49,240 nt of DNA, from assembly GCA_013360285.1 (NCBI GenBank), contig JABWCM010000102.1, forward strand, positions 1 to 49,240. The letters run 5' to 3'. This DNA is from Myxococcales bacterium (GTDB taxonomy: Bacteria > Myxococcota_A > UBA9042 > JABWCM01). Position numbers and translations under genes: made by a program. The notes under the pieces are model-generated. The model did no database searches. It was not told the DNA's origin and saw nothing but the letters and a program-made list of their open reading frames with translations. This document shows, piece by piece, positions 18,265 to 28,128 of the stretch (position 1 is its first letter; every line of letters starts with the position of its first letter).

Positions 18265-19728
18265 GTGAATAACATCGTGACGAAAAACCGTTGGAATCAC
18301 GCTGCATCGATCTTGTTCGTGGTTTTTGCTGCGACCGGCTGCTCAAGCGAGGACTCGGGTAGTGTCCCAAATGGGGGGGGCAACGAACAAACCGGCAACG
18401 TAGATACGTCCTCAAACGGGAACGGACAATCTAATTTTGGCGGCGGAGGTACAGCGGATACGGGCTCCAATTCACCCATCACATCCGACGCGTCTGCGGA
18501 TAATGGGGCACCTCCAACGGGTACACCCGACACGTCCTCGATCACCGACACCAGCTCCGGCGGCATTCCCGACGGCCTGACACCTATTGACAGCGGCGGC
18601 ACACAGCAATCGGATGTTCCGTTTATTCCCCCGGATGGTTGTGGGTACGGAACCGTGGTGGGAGTGGTCTGTTCGCCGAGTGATCAAATTTTTGTCAACG
18701 GAGCCAAGGTATACGTCGACACCATGGATTGCGAGGGCAATCCACTCCATATCGAAACCATTTCCGACGATCTCGGGGCGTATATCCTCACGGGAGTCCC
18801 GTCAGGAAGCCAAACCATTCATATCCAGTCCGCCTCGTACAACCATCAGTTTGCAATACTCGTGGACCCGGGCAAAACGACGGACATCATGCTCATGGGT
18901 TATAAAGCTTGTCCCAAAGCGTTCGACAAATGTGCCACGGGCACTGTCGTTGGCAATGTGTGCCCTCCCGGCGACATCACAGCGTCGGGAGCCGGGTACA
19001 AAGTGTTTGTAGACACGGCCGATTGTAAAGGACAACCGTTGTATTTGAGTACGTGGACCAATGCCGACGGTAGTTTCCAGTTGAGTGGCCTACCCGTGGG
19101 CACACAGCTTGTGAAAATCGACACAAAAACCATGGTGTCGTTAAAATCAACAACGGTGGAACCCAACAAAACAACCAGCTTGGGTTACTTAGGAGTAGTC
19201 AGTTGTACCGCTGAGGTGATCGAAGACCCTTGCAAAGATCCCAATGGTTGTACCGAACCTTGTGACTGCATTGATAACGACGGCGACGGTCAAATCGACG
19301 AAGGCTGCGGTTTTTTCTGGTCTCTTATCTGTTATGACCCGTGCAACTGCGTCGATGATGACAACGACGGGCTGGTCGACGAAGATTGTCTCGAAGATCT
19401 GGACTGCGGCAACGAGTTATGCGACTGCATCGACAACGACGGCGACGGTAAGATAGACGAAAGTTGTTGCAACCCCGGAGACTGGCGATATTGCGACGAA
19501 AATCTGTATTGCGCCTGGGGCAAACAGACGTGCAAAAACGACGGTTCCTGGACTACTTGTAAAGAAATCCCCGTTTCCGAGATTCCTCAAAGCTGCCAGC
19601 CATATTACGATTTCAGCAATGAACCGATTATTTATGACAAAATCTGCTGTGTCAACGCCGGTTTCTGTTGCCAGGATTATCCAGCGTTTAATTCCTTAGG
19701 AAAATGCAGTCCATCGCCGTGCCCATAA
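18265..19728 (+). CDS. MopE-like lipoprotein with two carboxypeptidase-regulatory-like domains
   Basis: The 487-aa protein has a lipobox AATGC (Cys26) and a Ser/Thr/Gly-rich linker to about residue 120. Two beta-sandwich domains of the carboxypeptidase-regulatory/CnaB type follow, each starting G-TVVG-VC (about 130-215 and 225-310). Three CIDNDGDGxIDE-type motifs lie in the C-terminal third, resembling the MopE metal-binding motif, and the tail is cysteine-rich. The GTG start at 18265 follows AAGGTGA; GTG at 18256 or an ATG frame start at 18196 are alternatives. It ends 25 bases inside the cytochrome gene. Calcium or copper binding is possible by analogy with MopE but not shown. Confidence 0.75.
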   Translation: MNNIVTKNRWNHAASILFVVFAATGCSSEDSGSVPNGGGNEQTGNVDTSSNGNGQSNFGGGGTADTGSNSPITSDASADNGAPPTGTPDTSSITDTSSGGIPDGLTPIDSGGTQQSDVPFIPPDGCGYGTVVGVVCSPSDQIFVNGAKVYVDTMDCEGNPLHIETISDDLGAYILTGVPSGSQTIHIQSASYNHQFAILVDPGKTTDIMLMGYKACPKAFDKCATGTVVGNVCPPGDITASGAGYKVFVDTADCKGQPLYLSTWTNADGSFQLSGLPVGTQLVKIDTKTMVSLKSTTVEPNKTTSLGYLGVVSCTAEVIEDPCKDPNGCTEPCDCIDNDGDGQIDEGCGFFWSLICYDPCNCVDDDNDGLVDEDCLEDLDCGNELCDCIDNDGDGKIDESCCNPGDWRYCDENLYCAWGKQTCKNDGSWTTCKEIPVSEIPQSCQPYYDFSNEPIIYDKICCVNAGFCCQDYPAFNSLGKCSPSPCP

Positions 19729-21629
19729 TCCGGCTTTGTACTCTAGTTGTTATCTTACTGTATCTTCCACGTGAACCCACAGCGGCTCAGACCCCAAGCC
19801 AACACTTTCGCCTATCCACCAACGGCCCATTTTACCAGGTGGGATACGACCGCGAAGTCGTCATTCGGCTGACCTTGCAACCGGAGATTCCCAACGCGCA
19901 AGTCCGCTGGATGCAACTTTCCGGCCCACCCATTGGAATCGATTTGCTGCAACAACAGGAAACAACCCTGCGGTTTTGGGCGCCCACACTGCCCGCGGTT
20001 TCCGCGGAGCCCTTGGCTCAACCTGGGGTTGTTGCGATTTCCGCGGCAATGGCGGAGCCGATTCGCCTGCAATTCGATGTTACCAGCGGGAACCACACCG
20101 AAAGCGGAACCGTCGATGTCCACCTTGCCTGGCCTGTGCCCGGCGTTCGCGGTATCGCCGTCGGCGAATGGACTTGGATCGCCGGGCCGGCCGAACAAAC
20201 CACCTGGATGTGGACGGTGGTCCCCAAGGTAGGCGAATTTCCAATTACGGTAGAACTGGACGGCGAAGATCAGCGGTTCGTGCGAGTACGAACATTGGTG
20301 ACCGACGACCTGGTTGTGAGGGAAGAATGGAGCGGATTTGAGGTCAAGCTATATGCAGACCAATACAACGCGTTTGAACCATGTGGTCGATGCCACGAAA
20401 AAGAAGCCCAACGTTCAGGAGGCACCCGTCACACAACCGTGTTTGAGAGAGGGCTCCTGGGAGCCTTGGGGTCGAACTATCGAGACGAATGCATCTCCTG
20501 CCATGTGGTGGGGGCACGTCCAGATGTCACCAACGGCGGGTTTGATGATATCGCCAAAACGATGCGTTGGGTTGTTCCGGCATCCCGCGGCCCCGCTGTA
20601 GCGACCTTACCGGAGGCTCTTGAACGCCTTTCCGGAGTCACCTGCCTGAGTTGCCATGGCCCAGGACGATTTACGCCATCTCGATACGACTCGGGAATGT
20701 GTGCAACATGCCACGACCACCCGCCGCAATACACGATCGCACAACAATTCCGCCAAAGTGGTATGTCTCGATTTTCCCAACCCGTGCTTGAGGATTCTCC
20801 GGCGGTGATTCGCCCATGTACTCAATGCCACTCCACGCAAGGGTTTGTGCGGTGGCAAAAAGGTCATATCGAACCCGATCCACCCTTTTCTCAAGAAGCC
20901 GAGCCGGTAGGCTGCATCGCCTGCCACGACCCGCATGACGCCCGAAAACCACACCAACTGCGGGTCTACGACGACGTACAAACTTTGTCCGGCCTGGAAA
21001 TTCGCCACGCCGGCGCTGGGGCGTTGTGTATGACCTGCCACAACCTGGGTCATGCCATGCAACACGCCATCAACGACGGGTTGGCGCCGCTGGCACCCCA
21101 GGCAGACATATTTGCAGGCACTCTCGGAGGCCTAAGGGAGAACATCACCAATGTCCACGGTACACTGACCGGCACTTGTGTAGCCTGCCATGTGCCTCAC
21201 ACATTCAAACCAATCTCCACGTGTGAGTCCAAAGGTTGCCAGGGAGCCGGCTGCCATACCAACGGGGCCGTGTGCGGCACCGAGCTGGCCGTATTGTGGG
21301 AAACCACCCTGCCCAAGATCGAAACTCGGCTTCGTCGTAAACTTACGCGCACCATTCGGTGCGATGACGGCTCCACCCGCGAAGTCCACGGATTTGGAAC
21401 CCACCGCGACCGGGTTGTGCTTCTGAACCACACCCAAACCCCGTTGTCCTCGTGTGGGCAGGCACACCCTTATTTTACTTTGGAAGAACTCTCTTCTACC
21501 CTGGGATCGTCCGACTTTACCACGCTGCGAGAGGAACTTTTTCTGTGGCTGGCACTGCGAAACGACAAAAGCCGCGGCGCGCACAACCCCCAGTGGACAC
21601 GCCGGGTTTTGGAAAGACTATCGAAGTAA
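19704..21629 (+). CDS. Secreted multiheme cytochrome c with N-terminal beta domain
   Basis: The 641-aa protein has a signal peptide (cleavage likely after TAAQ, about residue 29). A beta-rich, Ig-like region of about 190 residues has no cysteines. From residue 227 on there are eight CxxCH heme sites (CGRCH, CISCH, CLSCH, CATCH, CTQCH, CIACH, CMTCH, CVACH) plus one CQGAGCH, a CX4CH site. This fits periplasmic or surface electron-transfer cytochromes of the c554/doubled-CXXCH kind. The last 100 residues lack heme sites. It overlaps the MopE-like lipoprotein gene by 25 bases, so the two are probably made together. No heme-lyase or quinol dehydrogenase gene is adjacent; the redox partner is unknown. 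Confidence 0.85.
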   Translation: MQSIAVPIIRLCTLVVILLYLPREPTAAQTPSQHFRLSTNGPFYQVGYDREVVIRLTLQPEIPNAQVRWMQLSGPPIGIDLLQQQETTLRFWAPTLPAVSAEPLAQPGVVAISAAMAEPIRLQFDVTSGNHTESGTVDVHLAWPVPGVRGIAVGEWTWIAGPAEQTTWMWTVVPKVGEFPITVELDGEDQRFVRVRTLVTDDLVVREEWSGFEVKLYADQYNAFEPCGRCHEKEAQRSGGTRHTTVFERGLLGALGSNYRDECISCHVVGARPDVTNGGFDDIAKTMRWVVPASRGPAVATLPEALERLSGVTCLSCHGPGRFTPSRYDSGMCATCHDHPPQYTIAQQFRQSGMSRFSQPVLEDSPAVIRPCTQCHSTQGFVRWQKGHIEPDPPFSQEAEPVGCIACHDPHDARKPHQLRVYDDVQTLSGLEIRHAGAGALCMTCHNLGHAMQHAINDGLAPLAPQADIFAGTLGGLRENITNVHGTLTGTCVACHVPHTFKPISTCESKGCQGAGCHTNGAVCGTELAVLWETTLPKIETRLRRKLTRTIRCDDGSTREVHGFGTHRDRVVLLNHTQTPLSSCGQAHPYFTLEELSSTLGSSDFTTLREELFLWLALRNDKSRGAHNPQWTRRVLERLSK

Positions 21630-21651
21630 TATACCGGGAAATTAACTCACT

Positions 21652-24267
21652 TTAGATATCGCACGCATCCACACAACCATTGCCGTTTTTGTCCAGTTCT
21701 GGACTCAGCGGCTGGCTCAACGCACCTTGAATCGTCAGGATGATGTCGGTCACGGTGACGCTGCCGTCACAATCAAGATCGGCATCTTCCAGATTTCCCG
21801 ATGCCAAGCACGAAGGCACCCCCCCGCCAAGCGCGGCCAAAATAGAACACTGCACGTCGGTTACGTTGATGATACCGCTCTGGTTCAGATCGGCCGACGG
21901 ACATACGACCGGACATTCTCCGCAGTCTGCCGGACACGATTCACAATCTTCACCGTCGGCCGCATCACAAACACCGTCGCCACAGGGTTGGCAGCCACAC
22001 TCCACCGAGCACGTGGTTTCCAAACACAGATCATCGAACCCAGGACCGTCACCCGTACATTCCACACACGCAAAATCCCAGGCGATGGTACAACAAAATG
22101 AATCCAGTGCGCACACGCAGGTTTGGCACTGCAAATCGTCACAACCCGCTCCAGATTGGACTTCACAGCATGAACCGACTCCTGTTCCTTGCGTGCAGAC
22201 ACAACTGGCGCCACAATCGGCATAAGCCTCATTGACGCAGGCTGTGTCCCACGCAACACCGCAACAGTATTCATCCAGAGCACATACACATTCGATACAG
22301 GCCGCGTCATCGCACCCAGGACCGTCTTGTGGTTCACAACAATCGCCGAGGCAAGCGCCACAGTCGCCGGAGCACGTCGCACAGTTCTCTTCGCCATCAC
22401 AGACTCCGTTACCGCACCCGACACATACGCAGGTCTCCCCACATTCCGCCCCAGCACAAATCCCGTCAAACCCCGTTCCGCCTTCAGCACAATCGACACA
22501 AGCCAAATCCCAAGACACGGAACAGCAATAAGCGTCCACACTGCACACACAACCCTGGCAGGCGGCATGGGAGCACCCCACTCCGTCGTGGGCCAAGCAG
22601 CACGACACGTTGCCAACAATCCCGGTACACGAACACAGATCAGCGCAATCGGCGAATACCTCGCTCACACACTGCGCATCCCACCCAACGTCACAACAAA
22701 ACGGATCGAGTTCGCACACACAGTCCGCACATACCGTATCGCTGCATCCTTTGCTGCCGTGGTCGATACAGCAATCATCCGCACAAAACCCACAATCTTC
22801 CGCGCAGTTGCCGCAGGACTCGGGGCCATTACAAAATCCATCACCGCAACTCACACACCCACAAATTTCGAGACATGCACCTCCTTCACACGCACCGAGG
22901 AAACCAGCACCTCCTTCGGCGCATTCAACACAAGCGGGGTCCCAGGACACATCGCAGCAATAGGCGTCAAGGCCACAAACACAACTCTGACAAACACCAT
23001 CGGCACATCCCGCATCACCTTGAACCGAGCAACAGGACCCATCCCCCACAAGTTGGGTACACTCACACGAGGCGGCACAATTCGCCCATACCGATGCCAC
23101 ACAAGCGGAATCCCACCCGATCTCACAACAGAACGTATCGGCAGCACAAACGCAGGATGCACACCCATCATCGGTACACCCTGGCTGGCCGTGGGACACA
23201 CAGCAGTCATTAACACAAAGGCCACAGTCCACTGGACAGTCGACGCAGTTTTCGATACCCGCGCACACCCCATCTCCACAACTCAGGCATTCACATATTT
23301 CGTGGCAAGCGCCACCAATACACGCACCTTCAAAACCATCACCGCCTTCAGCACAGTCCACACACGCGCTGTCCCAGGAAGTAGAACAACAATACGCATC
23401 TTGACCACAAACACAGGACTGACATGCACCATCGGAACAACCGGCCGAACCTTTCGATTCACAGCACGAACCCTCGCCGACAAAGCCAGTACATGCACAG
23501 GAATCCGCACAGGTATCAAATACCAGGCCTACACAGGCGGCATCCCACGCAATGTCGCAGCAGTAAGCATCGTCGGCGCAAACACAACTACGACAATCCA
23601 AATCATCACACCCAGGGTCGCCGTGGTTTTGACAACATTCACCCACACAAGGCCCACAGTCCGCAGCACAGGTCGCACAGGTTTCACCAACCTCGCACGT
23701 TCCATTACCACAACCAAGGCACTTACATTGGTCTTCACACCCCGAATTGAGGCACACATTGTTAAACCCAGGGCCACCCTCAGCACATTCGAGGCAGGCA
23801 AAGTCCCACGATACAGTGCAACAGTAGGAGTCTTTTTTGCACACACACGACTGGCACGCCGCGTTGTTGCATCCTGGTCCAAAGTTAGCAACGCAGCAGT
23901 TAGATAAGCCAGGGGAATTGATACAATCGCATTGAGCATCGCATTGTTCGAAGGCCTCCGCCGCACACAAGGAATCCCATGCCGTTTCGCAACAGAAAGG
24001 ATCGATTGTGCATACACAGGTTTGACAGTTTTTTACGGCGCACCCGATTCCATCGTGGTCGGCACAACAATCCCCCTTACATGCTCCACAATCCTGCGGA
24101 CAAGTCACACAGCTCTCCGAAACTTCACAGATCCCGTTATGGCAAACCTGCGCATACGCCAATTCTGTCGGTAACGACCAGCTTATCCACAAACTTACCA
24201 ACGCCACAGCGAGTCTACCAAGCAGATATTTTGCAAAATTTAGAAAGACGAACCCTTTTTGAGGCAT
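21652..24267 (-). CDS. Secreted Cys-rich repeat protein with C-terminal dockerin-like module
   Basis: The 871-aa protein has a signal peptide (cleavage near ELAYAQ). Five tandem units of about 148 residues each begin CGNGxC-ExC-x2-C-x3-DCGxC and hold two CC-x4-WD-x2-C modules, ten in all (for example YCCDIAWDAAC). A partial sixth header (CGDGVCDAADGEDC) leads to a dockerin-like module of about 80 residues: DLNQSGIINVTDVQC, then DADLDCDGSVTVTD, and a closing GCVDAC. Starting at 24267 leaves GGGAG 6 bases upstream. Many disulfides are expected. The dockerin-like end suggests attachment to a cell-surface partner, but no cohesin is seen here. Long antisense frames over this gene are shadows. Confidence 0.85.
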   Translation of the reverse strand: MPQKGFVFLNFAKYLLGRLAVALVSLWISWSLPTELAYAQVCHNGICEVSESCVTCPQDCGACKGDCCADHDGIGCAVKNCQTCVCTIDPFCCETAWDSLCAAEAFEQCDAQCDCINSPGLSNCCVANFGPGCNNAACQSCVCKKDSYCCTVSWDFACLECAEGGPGFNNVCLNSGCEDQCKCLGCGNGTCEVGETCATCAADCGPCVGECCQNHGDPGCDDLDCRSCVCADDAYCCDIAWDAACVGLVFDTCADSCACTGFVGEGSCCESKGSAGCSDGACQSCVCGQDAYCCSTSWDSACVDCAEGGDGFEGACIGGACHEICECLSCGDGVCAGIENCVDCPVDCGLCVNDCCVSHGQPGCTDDGCASCVCAADTFCCEIGWDSACVASVWANCAASCECTQLVGDGSCCSVQGDAGCADGVCQSCVCGLDAYCCDVSWDPACVECAEGGAGFLGACEGGACLEICGCVSCGDGFCNGPESCGNCAEDCGFCADDCCIDHGSKGCSDTVCADCVCELDPFCCDVGWDAQCVSEVFADCADLCSCTGIVGNVSCCLAHDGVGCSHAACQGCVCSVDAYCCSVSWDLACVDCAEGGTGFDGICAGAECGETCVCVGCGNGVCDGEENCATCSGDCGACLGDCCEPQDGPGCDDAACIECVCALDEYCCGVAWDTACVNEAYADCGASCVCTQGTGVGSCCEVQSGAGCDDLQCQTCVCALDSFCCTIAWDFACVECTGDGPGFDDLCLETTCSVECGCQPCGDGVCDAADGEDCESCPADCGECPVVCPSADLNQSGIINVTDVQCSILAALGGGVPSCLASGNLEDADLDCDGSVTVTDIILTIQGALSQPLSPELDKNGNGCVDACDI

Positions 24268-24483
24268 GACACGCTCCCGCTGCTCAGCATCTGCTTTCAA
24301 TTCGACTCCAAAAGCAAAATAACGAACAGGGCTTCTGTTTGTTTGTGGTTCAATTCCGCCGGTGTATCACGCAACGACGGCATGGTGATTAGGTCACCAC
24401 ATTTACTTGGGCGATTAGTACATCACGGCAAAGGCGGCGCCAAGACATGGAACGAAGTTCGTGAAGAGTTTGTGGATACAACC

Positions 24484-26517
24484 CTAATCCCAGTTGCTTG
24501 TGATCCGCAACTGGGTCATGTACAACACTCCGGTCGAGATTGGCGTTCCCTGGATCGTCAGCGTCCACAAACCATTAACAGCATCGTCGCCGGAAATCCC
24601 CTGGACTGCCGTGGTAGATATCGAATCGACGCCTTCGCCCACATCCCACACCACCGCGACGTCACCGTTTGGGTCGGTCAACGTAACAGACAGCATGTCG
24701 GCCTTCGGGTAAGCGAGCTTCAGGGTCACCCAGATGTCGACCGGCACCGTAGCAAGCCCGTATACAGGAATCGTGTGGATTACGGTGGCACCGGACGGAA
24801 TCGTGATGGGCGTACTATTCGTATACACCCCCTCCATCCACGCCGGATTACAAAAACCTTGTTCCCATTTGCTCAACCCCACACAAATTAGGTCCGGACC
24901 ACACGGATCGGATATCGTACACAGATTTCCCGCCCCCGGTGGAACAGATTGGGTGTCGACACAATGTCCCAAATCCGTAGAACCATCCTTGGGAATTCCC
25001 CAACATGTTTCCGGAGGTACACAATCCGCCACCGTTTTGCAGTCGCCGTCTTTGAGTTGGGGCACGGGGTCCGGCGGAACAAAAAAACACGGGTCATTGG
25101 GACCTTTGGGTGTACCAAAATCAACGGTAATGGAGGTTTTCTGGTGGCACCAGTTCGAGATAAAGTCGTTGTCTTTCGCGTTTAGATGACCAAAATCCAA
25201 CCCTATCGCCTTTCCACTTTGAATGAGCGGCCAATCGGTGAAATCCACCTGATCGAGAATCAGGCCATCGGGCCGTTTCAGAACCATCAGCTTGCCAGTG
25301 TTCGTCAGTCCAAATGTAAAAATAAAATCTCCAGTGAAGTTGTAACAGGGAGGTGGATTCTGCCGAACCCCAACCACATAACCACCCGCCGGCACCAACA
25401 ATGGTCCGCTGATGGTTTTACTCGACGTGGACCAGCCCAACACCAACCCATTGAGGTCCATAGGTGACCCGGATGCATTGTAAATTTCAACCCACTCATC
25501 ATCCGTATCAAGACATCCCAAACCGGGATCGATCATGATCTCAGAAATAATCAGATCACCAGGTTTTGCGTTTGTAACAGACGTCATTGCCGCCTGATAA
25601 CCTACCAAGTCCGCTGAATCTCGAGGTAAGATCCGATACGTTCCAAACGCATAGTCCAAAATTCCGGTAATGGACTGAAAGGTCGCACCTGCGGCCACTG
25701 GGGGATTGATAACCAATTTGTCGTCAACCAGAATACCTCCGTTGAGCGACCACTCACCAAAACCAAGATTAGGGTTATCCACGGTAACATTGTGAACGCG
25801 GACCAAAACCCCCTCGTAGGGCTCCAACGCGTTCGGGTCGTTCCACATCGCGGGATCCAAAACCGCTGGGGCCGGCTCTGGAGCCACGCCGGTCACCAAC
25901 ACCGTCCCAACCGTAACGCCATTTTGCGACACTTCAATTTCCGTCACACCGGCAGGCCATTTTCCAAAGTTATCAAATTCAGCAACCGGCCCATCTACGA
26001 TCACTTCTTTACCGCGACCAATGTTTTGTGCGCCGTCTTTGGTGTACACCCAGATGCCGCTGTACGGCCCACCCGCAGGAGCTTGCACAAACAAGCCGTA
26101 TCCATTGCCGTTGGCATGGTGCGCCACACCGGTCACGACCAGTCCTGTTAAATGAACGGTTTGGCCCGCAGGGATTTCCCCTTTTTGTACAGCATACACC
26201 GTATCGCCACCGTACCCTTCAACGGCCAAATCGACACCATTGAGTACGCTTGCGATAACCACCAAAATGTCCGCAACATTGACCAACGCATCACCGTTGG
26301 TATCAGCGTCGTCCACAGAAACAGCCATGCATACAGGAGGTGATCCGTCGCCACTCAATAACCACAAGGTGACCAAAATGGCGCACTGAACATCGGGAAC
26401 AGTCAACAATCCGTCTTGATTATAGTCGGCCGTGGGTTTTGCCGACACCGGGTGGGACGACAGCACCCAAAGTACACCCGCTACAACGGCGGCCATTACG
26501 CGGACCCAATGTCTCAT
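24484..26517 (-). CDS. Secreted protein: dockerin-like, lamin-tail and P-domain modules
   Basis: The 677-aa protein starts with a signal peptide (SSHPVSAKP). A dockerin-like module at about 30-105 has DYNQDGLLTVPDVQC and TNGDALVNVADIL. An OB-fold-like or DUF5689-type beta region follows (about 110-310). A lamin-tail domain begins GDLIISEIMIDPG and continues DDEWVEIYNASG (about 325-440). A cysteine-bearing stretch leads to a C-terminal proprotein-convertase P-like domain (NGLWTLTIQGTPISTG). P-domains often accompany secreted proteases, yet none is present here. Having the dockerin at the N-terminus is opposite to the previous gene. The ribosome site at 26517 is weak; ATG at 26496 is an alternative. 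Confidence 0.75.
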   Translation of the reverse strand: MRHWVRVMAAVVAGVLWVLSSHPVSAKPTADYNQDGLLTVPDVQCAILVTLWLLSGDGSPPVCMAVSVDDADTNGDALVNVADILVVIASVLNGVDLAVEGYGGDTVYAVQKGEIPAGQTVHLTGLVVTGVAHHANGNGYGLFVQAPAGGPYSGIWVYTKDGAQNIGRGKEVIVDGPVAEFDNFGKWPAGVTEIEVSQNGVTVGTVLVTGVAPEPAPAVLDPAMWNDPNALEPYEGVLVRVHNVTVDNPNLGFGEWSLNGGILVDDKLVINPPVAAGATFQSITGILDYAFGTYRILPRDSADLVGYQAAMTSVTNAKPGDLIISEIMIDPGLGCLDTDDEWVEIYNASGSPMDLNGLVLGWSTSSKTISGPLLVPAGGYVVGVRQNPPPCYNFTGDFIFTFGLTNTGKLMVLKRPDGLILDQVDFTDWPLIQSGKAIGLDFGHLNAKDNDFISNWCHQKTSITVDFGTPKGPNDPCFFVPPDPVPQLKDGDCKTVADCVPPETCWGIPKDGSTDLGHCVDTQSVPPGAGNLCTISDPCGPDLICVGLSKWEQGFCNPAWMEGVYTNSTPITIPSGATVIHTIPVYGLATVPVDIWVTLKLAYPKADMLSVTLTDPNGDVAVVWDVGEGVDSISTTAVQGISGDDAVNGLWTLTIQGTPISTGVLYMTQLRITSNWD

Positions 26518-26571
26518 GACAAACTCTACAGGAAATCGCCAACTTTACCCCCCGAATAGGTGCCGAAACAT

Positions 26572-28035
26572 CTACAGACCAAAGTAGGTCCGCGAAACCG
26601 CATCCAAACCGTCGGCGGGGTACCCTCTGGGTCCCTGATATTTCATACCGTTCACATAAACCGACGGCGTGCCGCTTGCCCCCGCCCTAGCCGCTTCTTG
26701 TACATCGCGGGTGATGATGGCTTTGCCCACGCCGGCGTCCAAATCCTGCTTAAAGTTCTCCACATCCAACCCCGCTTCACCGGCGTAACGGATCAAACTG
26801 TCTTTGTCCAACGCTTTTTGGTTTTTGAACAAAATGTCGTGGTAAGTCCAAAACTTATCCTGTCCTTGCTGCAACGCGGCCATGGATGCTTCCGCGGCCA
26901 ACTGCGCTGCCGGATGAATATCGAGCGGCAGGTGTTTGTACACCACCACCACATCGTTGGGATACCGCGCTTGAAACTCCTTTAGGTTGGGACCCACCGT
27001 TGAACAAAACGGACACTCAAAATCCTCAAACGTCACGACTTGTATTTTGGCATCCGGTTTTCCCAACATTGGGCTTTGCGCAATCTGGAAATTCGCCTTT
27101 GGACCACCCATCTGCTCAAAAAACTTTCCGCCTTTAACCATCTCGTTGTAAAGATCATTGCCACCTTTTCCACTGGATTTGGCCAACTCGGCCGCTTTTT
27201 TGAGCTGCTCGTCAATAATCGGCTTCAACCGCTCATAGGTTTTGGGATTCGACAGCCGTACTCCATTTACCAACGCGTTGGGATAGGTGTTGGCTGCAAC
27301 TTCGGTGGCCAACAGAGAATCCCGATACACCTGGGTTCGGTACCGGGTCGCATCCACTTCCGCTTTGGCTTTGTTCCAATCGACACCGACTTCTTTTGCC
27401 GCTTGCTCCACGCTGAATGCCGAAATGGCGACCGACGACATTAACTTATTGTGCAACGGCCAAAACTTACCCTGCGCATTGGCGGCGCAGGCGATTTCGG
27501 CGGCAAAAACCGCTTCTGGATGCGGTGCGGGTACCACCTTATGTTTATACCGGACCTGCACCTTGTCCCCATAATCCTTCACGATATTGTCAACCGCCGA
27601 GGCAAAATCCACGGACTCCTGATTTCCATAAGACCCAAAAATCACCACTTTGACCGCAGCGTTGTCCGGCCCTACTTTGGCGTCATCATCGTGAATCTGA
27701 ACCCGCCACACCTGGTTCGGGTCGGCAGGGGGCGCAGGCGGTTGCTGATTGCCGGCCGGTGCTGTGGGCCGCGGTGGGGGAGGAGGAGGGGGTGGTTCGC
27801 TGACCATGGTTTCCGGTGCCGGAGCGGCTTGGGGAACTGCCGCGGGAGCCTGTGCAGCCGACCCCGGATCGTTCGCCGACGGCGCCACCGCAATGGCTTC
27901 GACCCCCGATCCGGCCGTCACCGTAGACGACGCCCCTTTTTGTTTGTTTTGGCCGGCCATGTATCCGGCAAGAAAAATCAAATAACCGCCCACAACCACC
28001 AAGACGGTCAACAAAATCTTTTTCTCTTTTGACAT
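26572..28035 (-). CDS. Membrane-anchored tandem DsbA-like protein, first domain lacking CxxC
   Basis: The 487-aa protein has an N-terminal anchor (residues 7-28) followed by a long Ala/Pro-rich linker (about 35-105). Then come two thioredoxin-fold DsbA domains. Domain 1 (about 120-280) has GSYGNQES where the active site should be, so it has no redox cysteines, but it keeps a TYPNALVNG cis-proline-like region. Domain 2 (about 320-487) has the active site CPFC at 341-344 and GTPSVYVNG. It likely acts in the periplasm on disulfides, which suits the many Cys-rich exported proteins nearby. The start is placed at 28035 (AGAGGAAGGC upstream). No DsbB partner is adjacent. Confidence 0.85.
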   Translation of the reverse strand: MSKEKKILLTVLVVVGGYLIFLAGYMAGQNKQKGASSTVTAGSGVEAIAVAPSANDPGSAAQAPAAVPQAAPAPETMVSEPPPPPPPPRPTAPAGNQQPPAPPADPNQVWRVQIHDDDAKVGPDNAAVKVVIFGSYGNQESVDFASAVDNIVKDYGDKVQVRYKHKVVPAPHPEAVFAAEIACAANAQGKFWPLHNKLMSSVAISAFSVEQAAKEVGVDWNKAKAEVDATRYRTQVYRDSLLATEVAANTYPNALVNGVRLSNPKTYERLKPIIDEQLKKAAELAKSSGKGGNDLYNEMVKGGKFFEQMGGPKANFQIAQSPMLGKPDAKIQVVTFEDFECPFCSTVGPNLKEFQARYPNDVVVVYKHLPLDIHPAAQLAAEASMAALQQGQDKFWTYHDILFKNQKALDKDSLIRYAGEAGLDVENFKQDLDAGVGKAIITRDVQEAARAGASGTPSVYVNGMKYQGPRGYPADGLDAVSRTYFGL

Positions 28036-28128
28036 GCCTTCCTCTACATTCATTATCCAACCAAACCCACCCACGAAATCGGTGGATCCGTGCACCAAAA
28101 ACCAAACACGATCAAGATGATTCCCCAA

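Noticed and set aside
22189-23907. Long plus-strand open frame (572 codons) opposite the 871-aa gene
   Set aside because: It is a Thr/Ala/Ile-rich shadow created by the repeated cysteine and acidic codons of the minus-strand gene. It has no ribosome site or recognisable domain.
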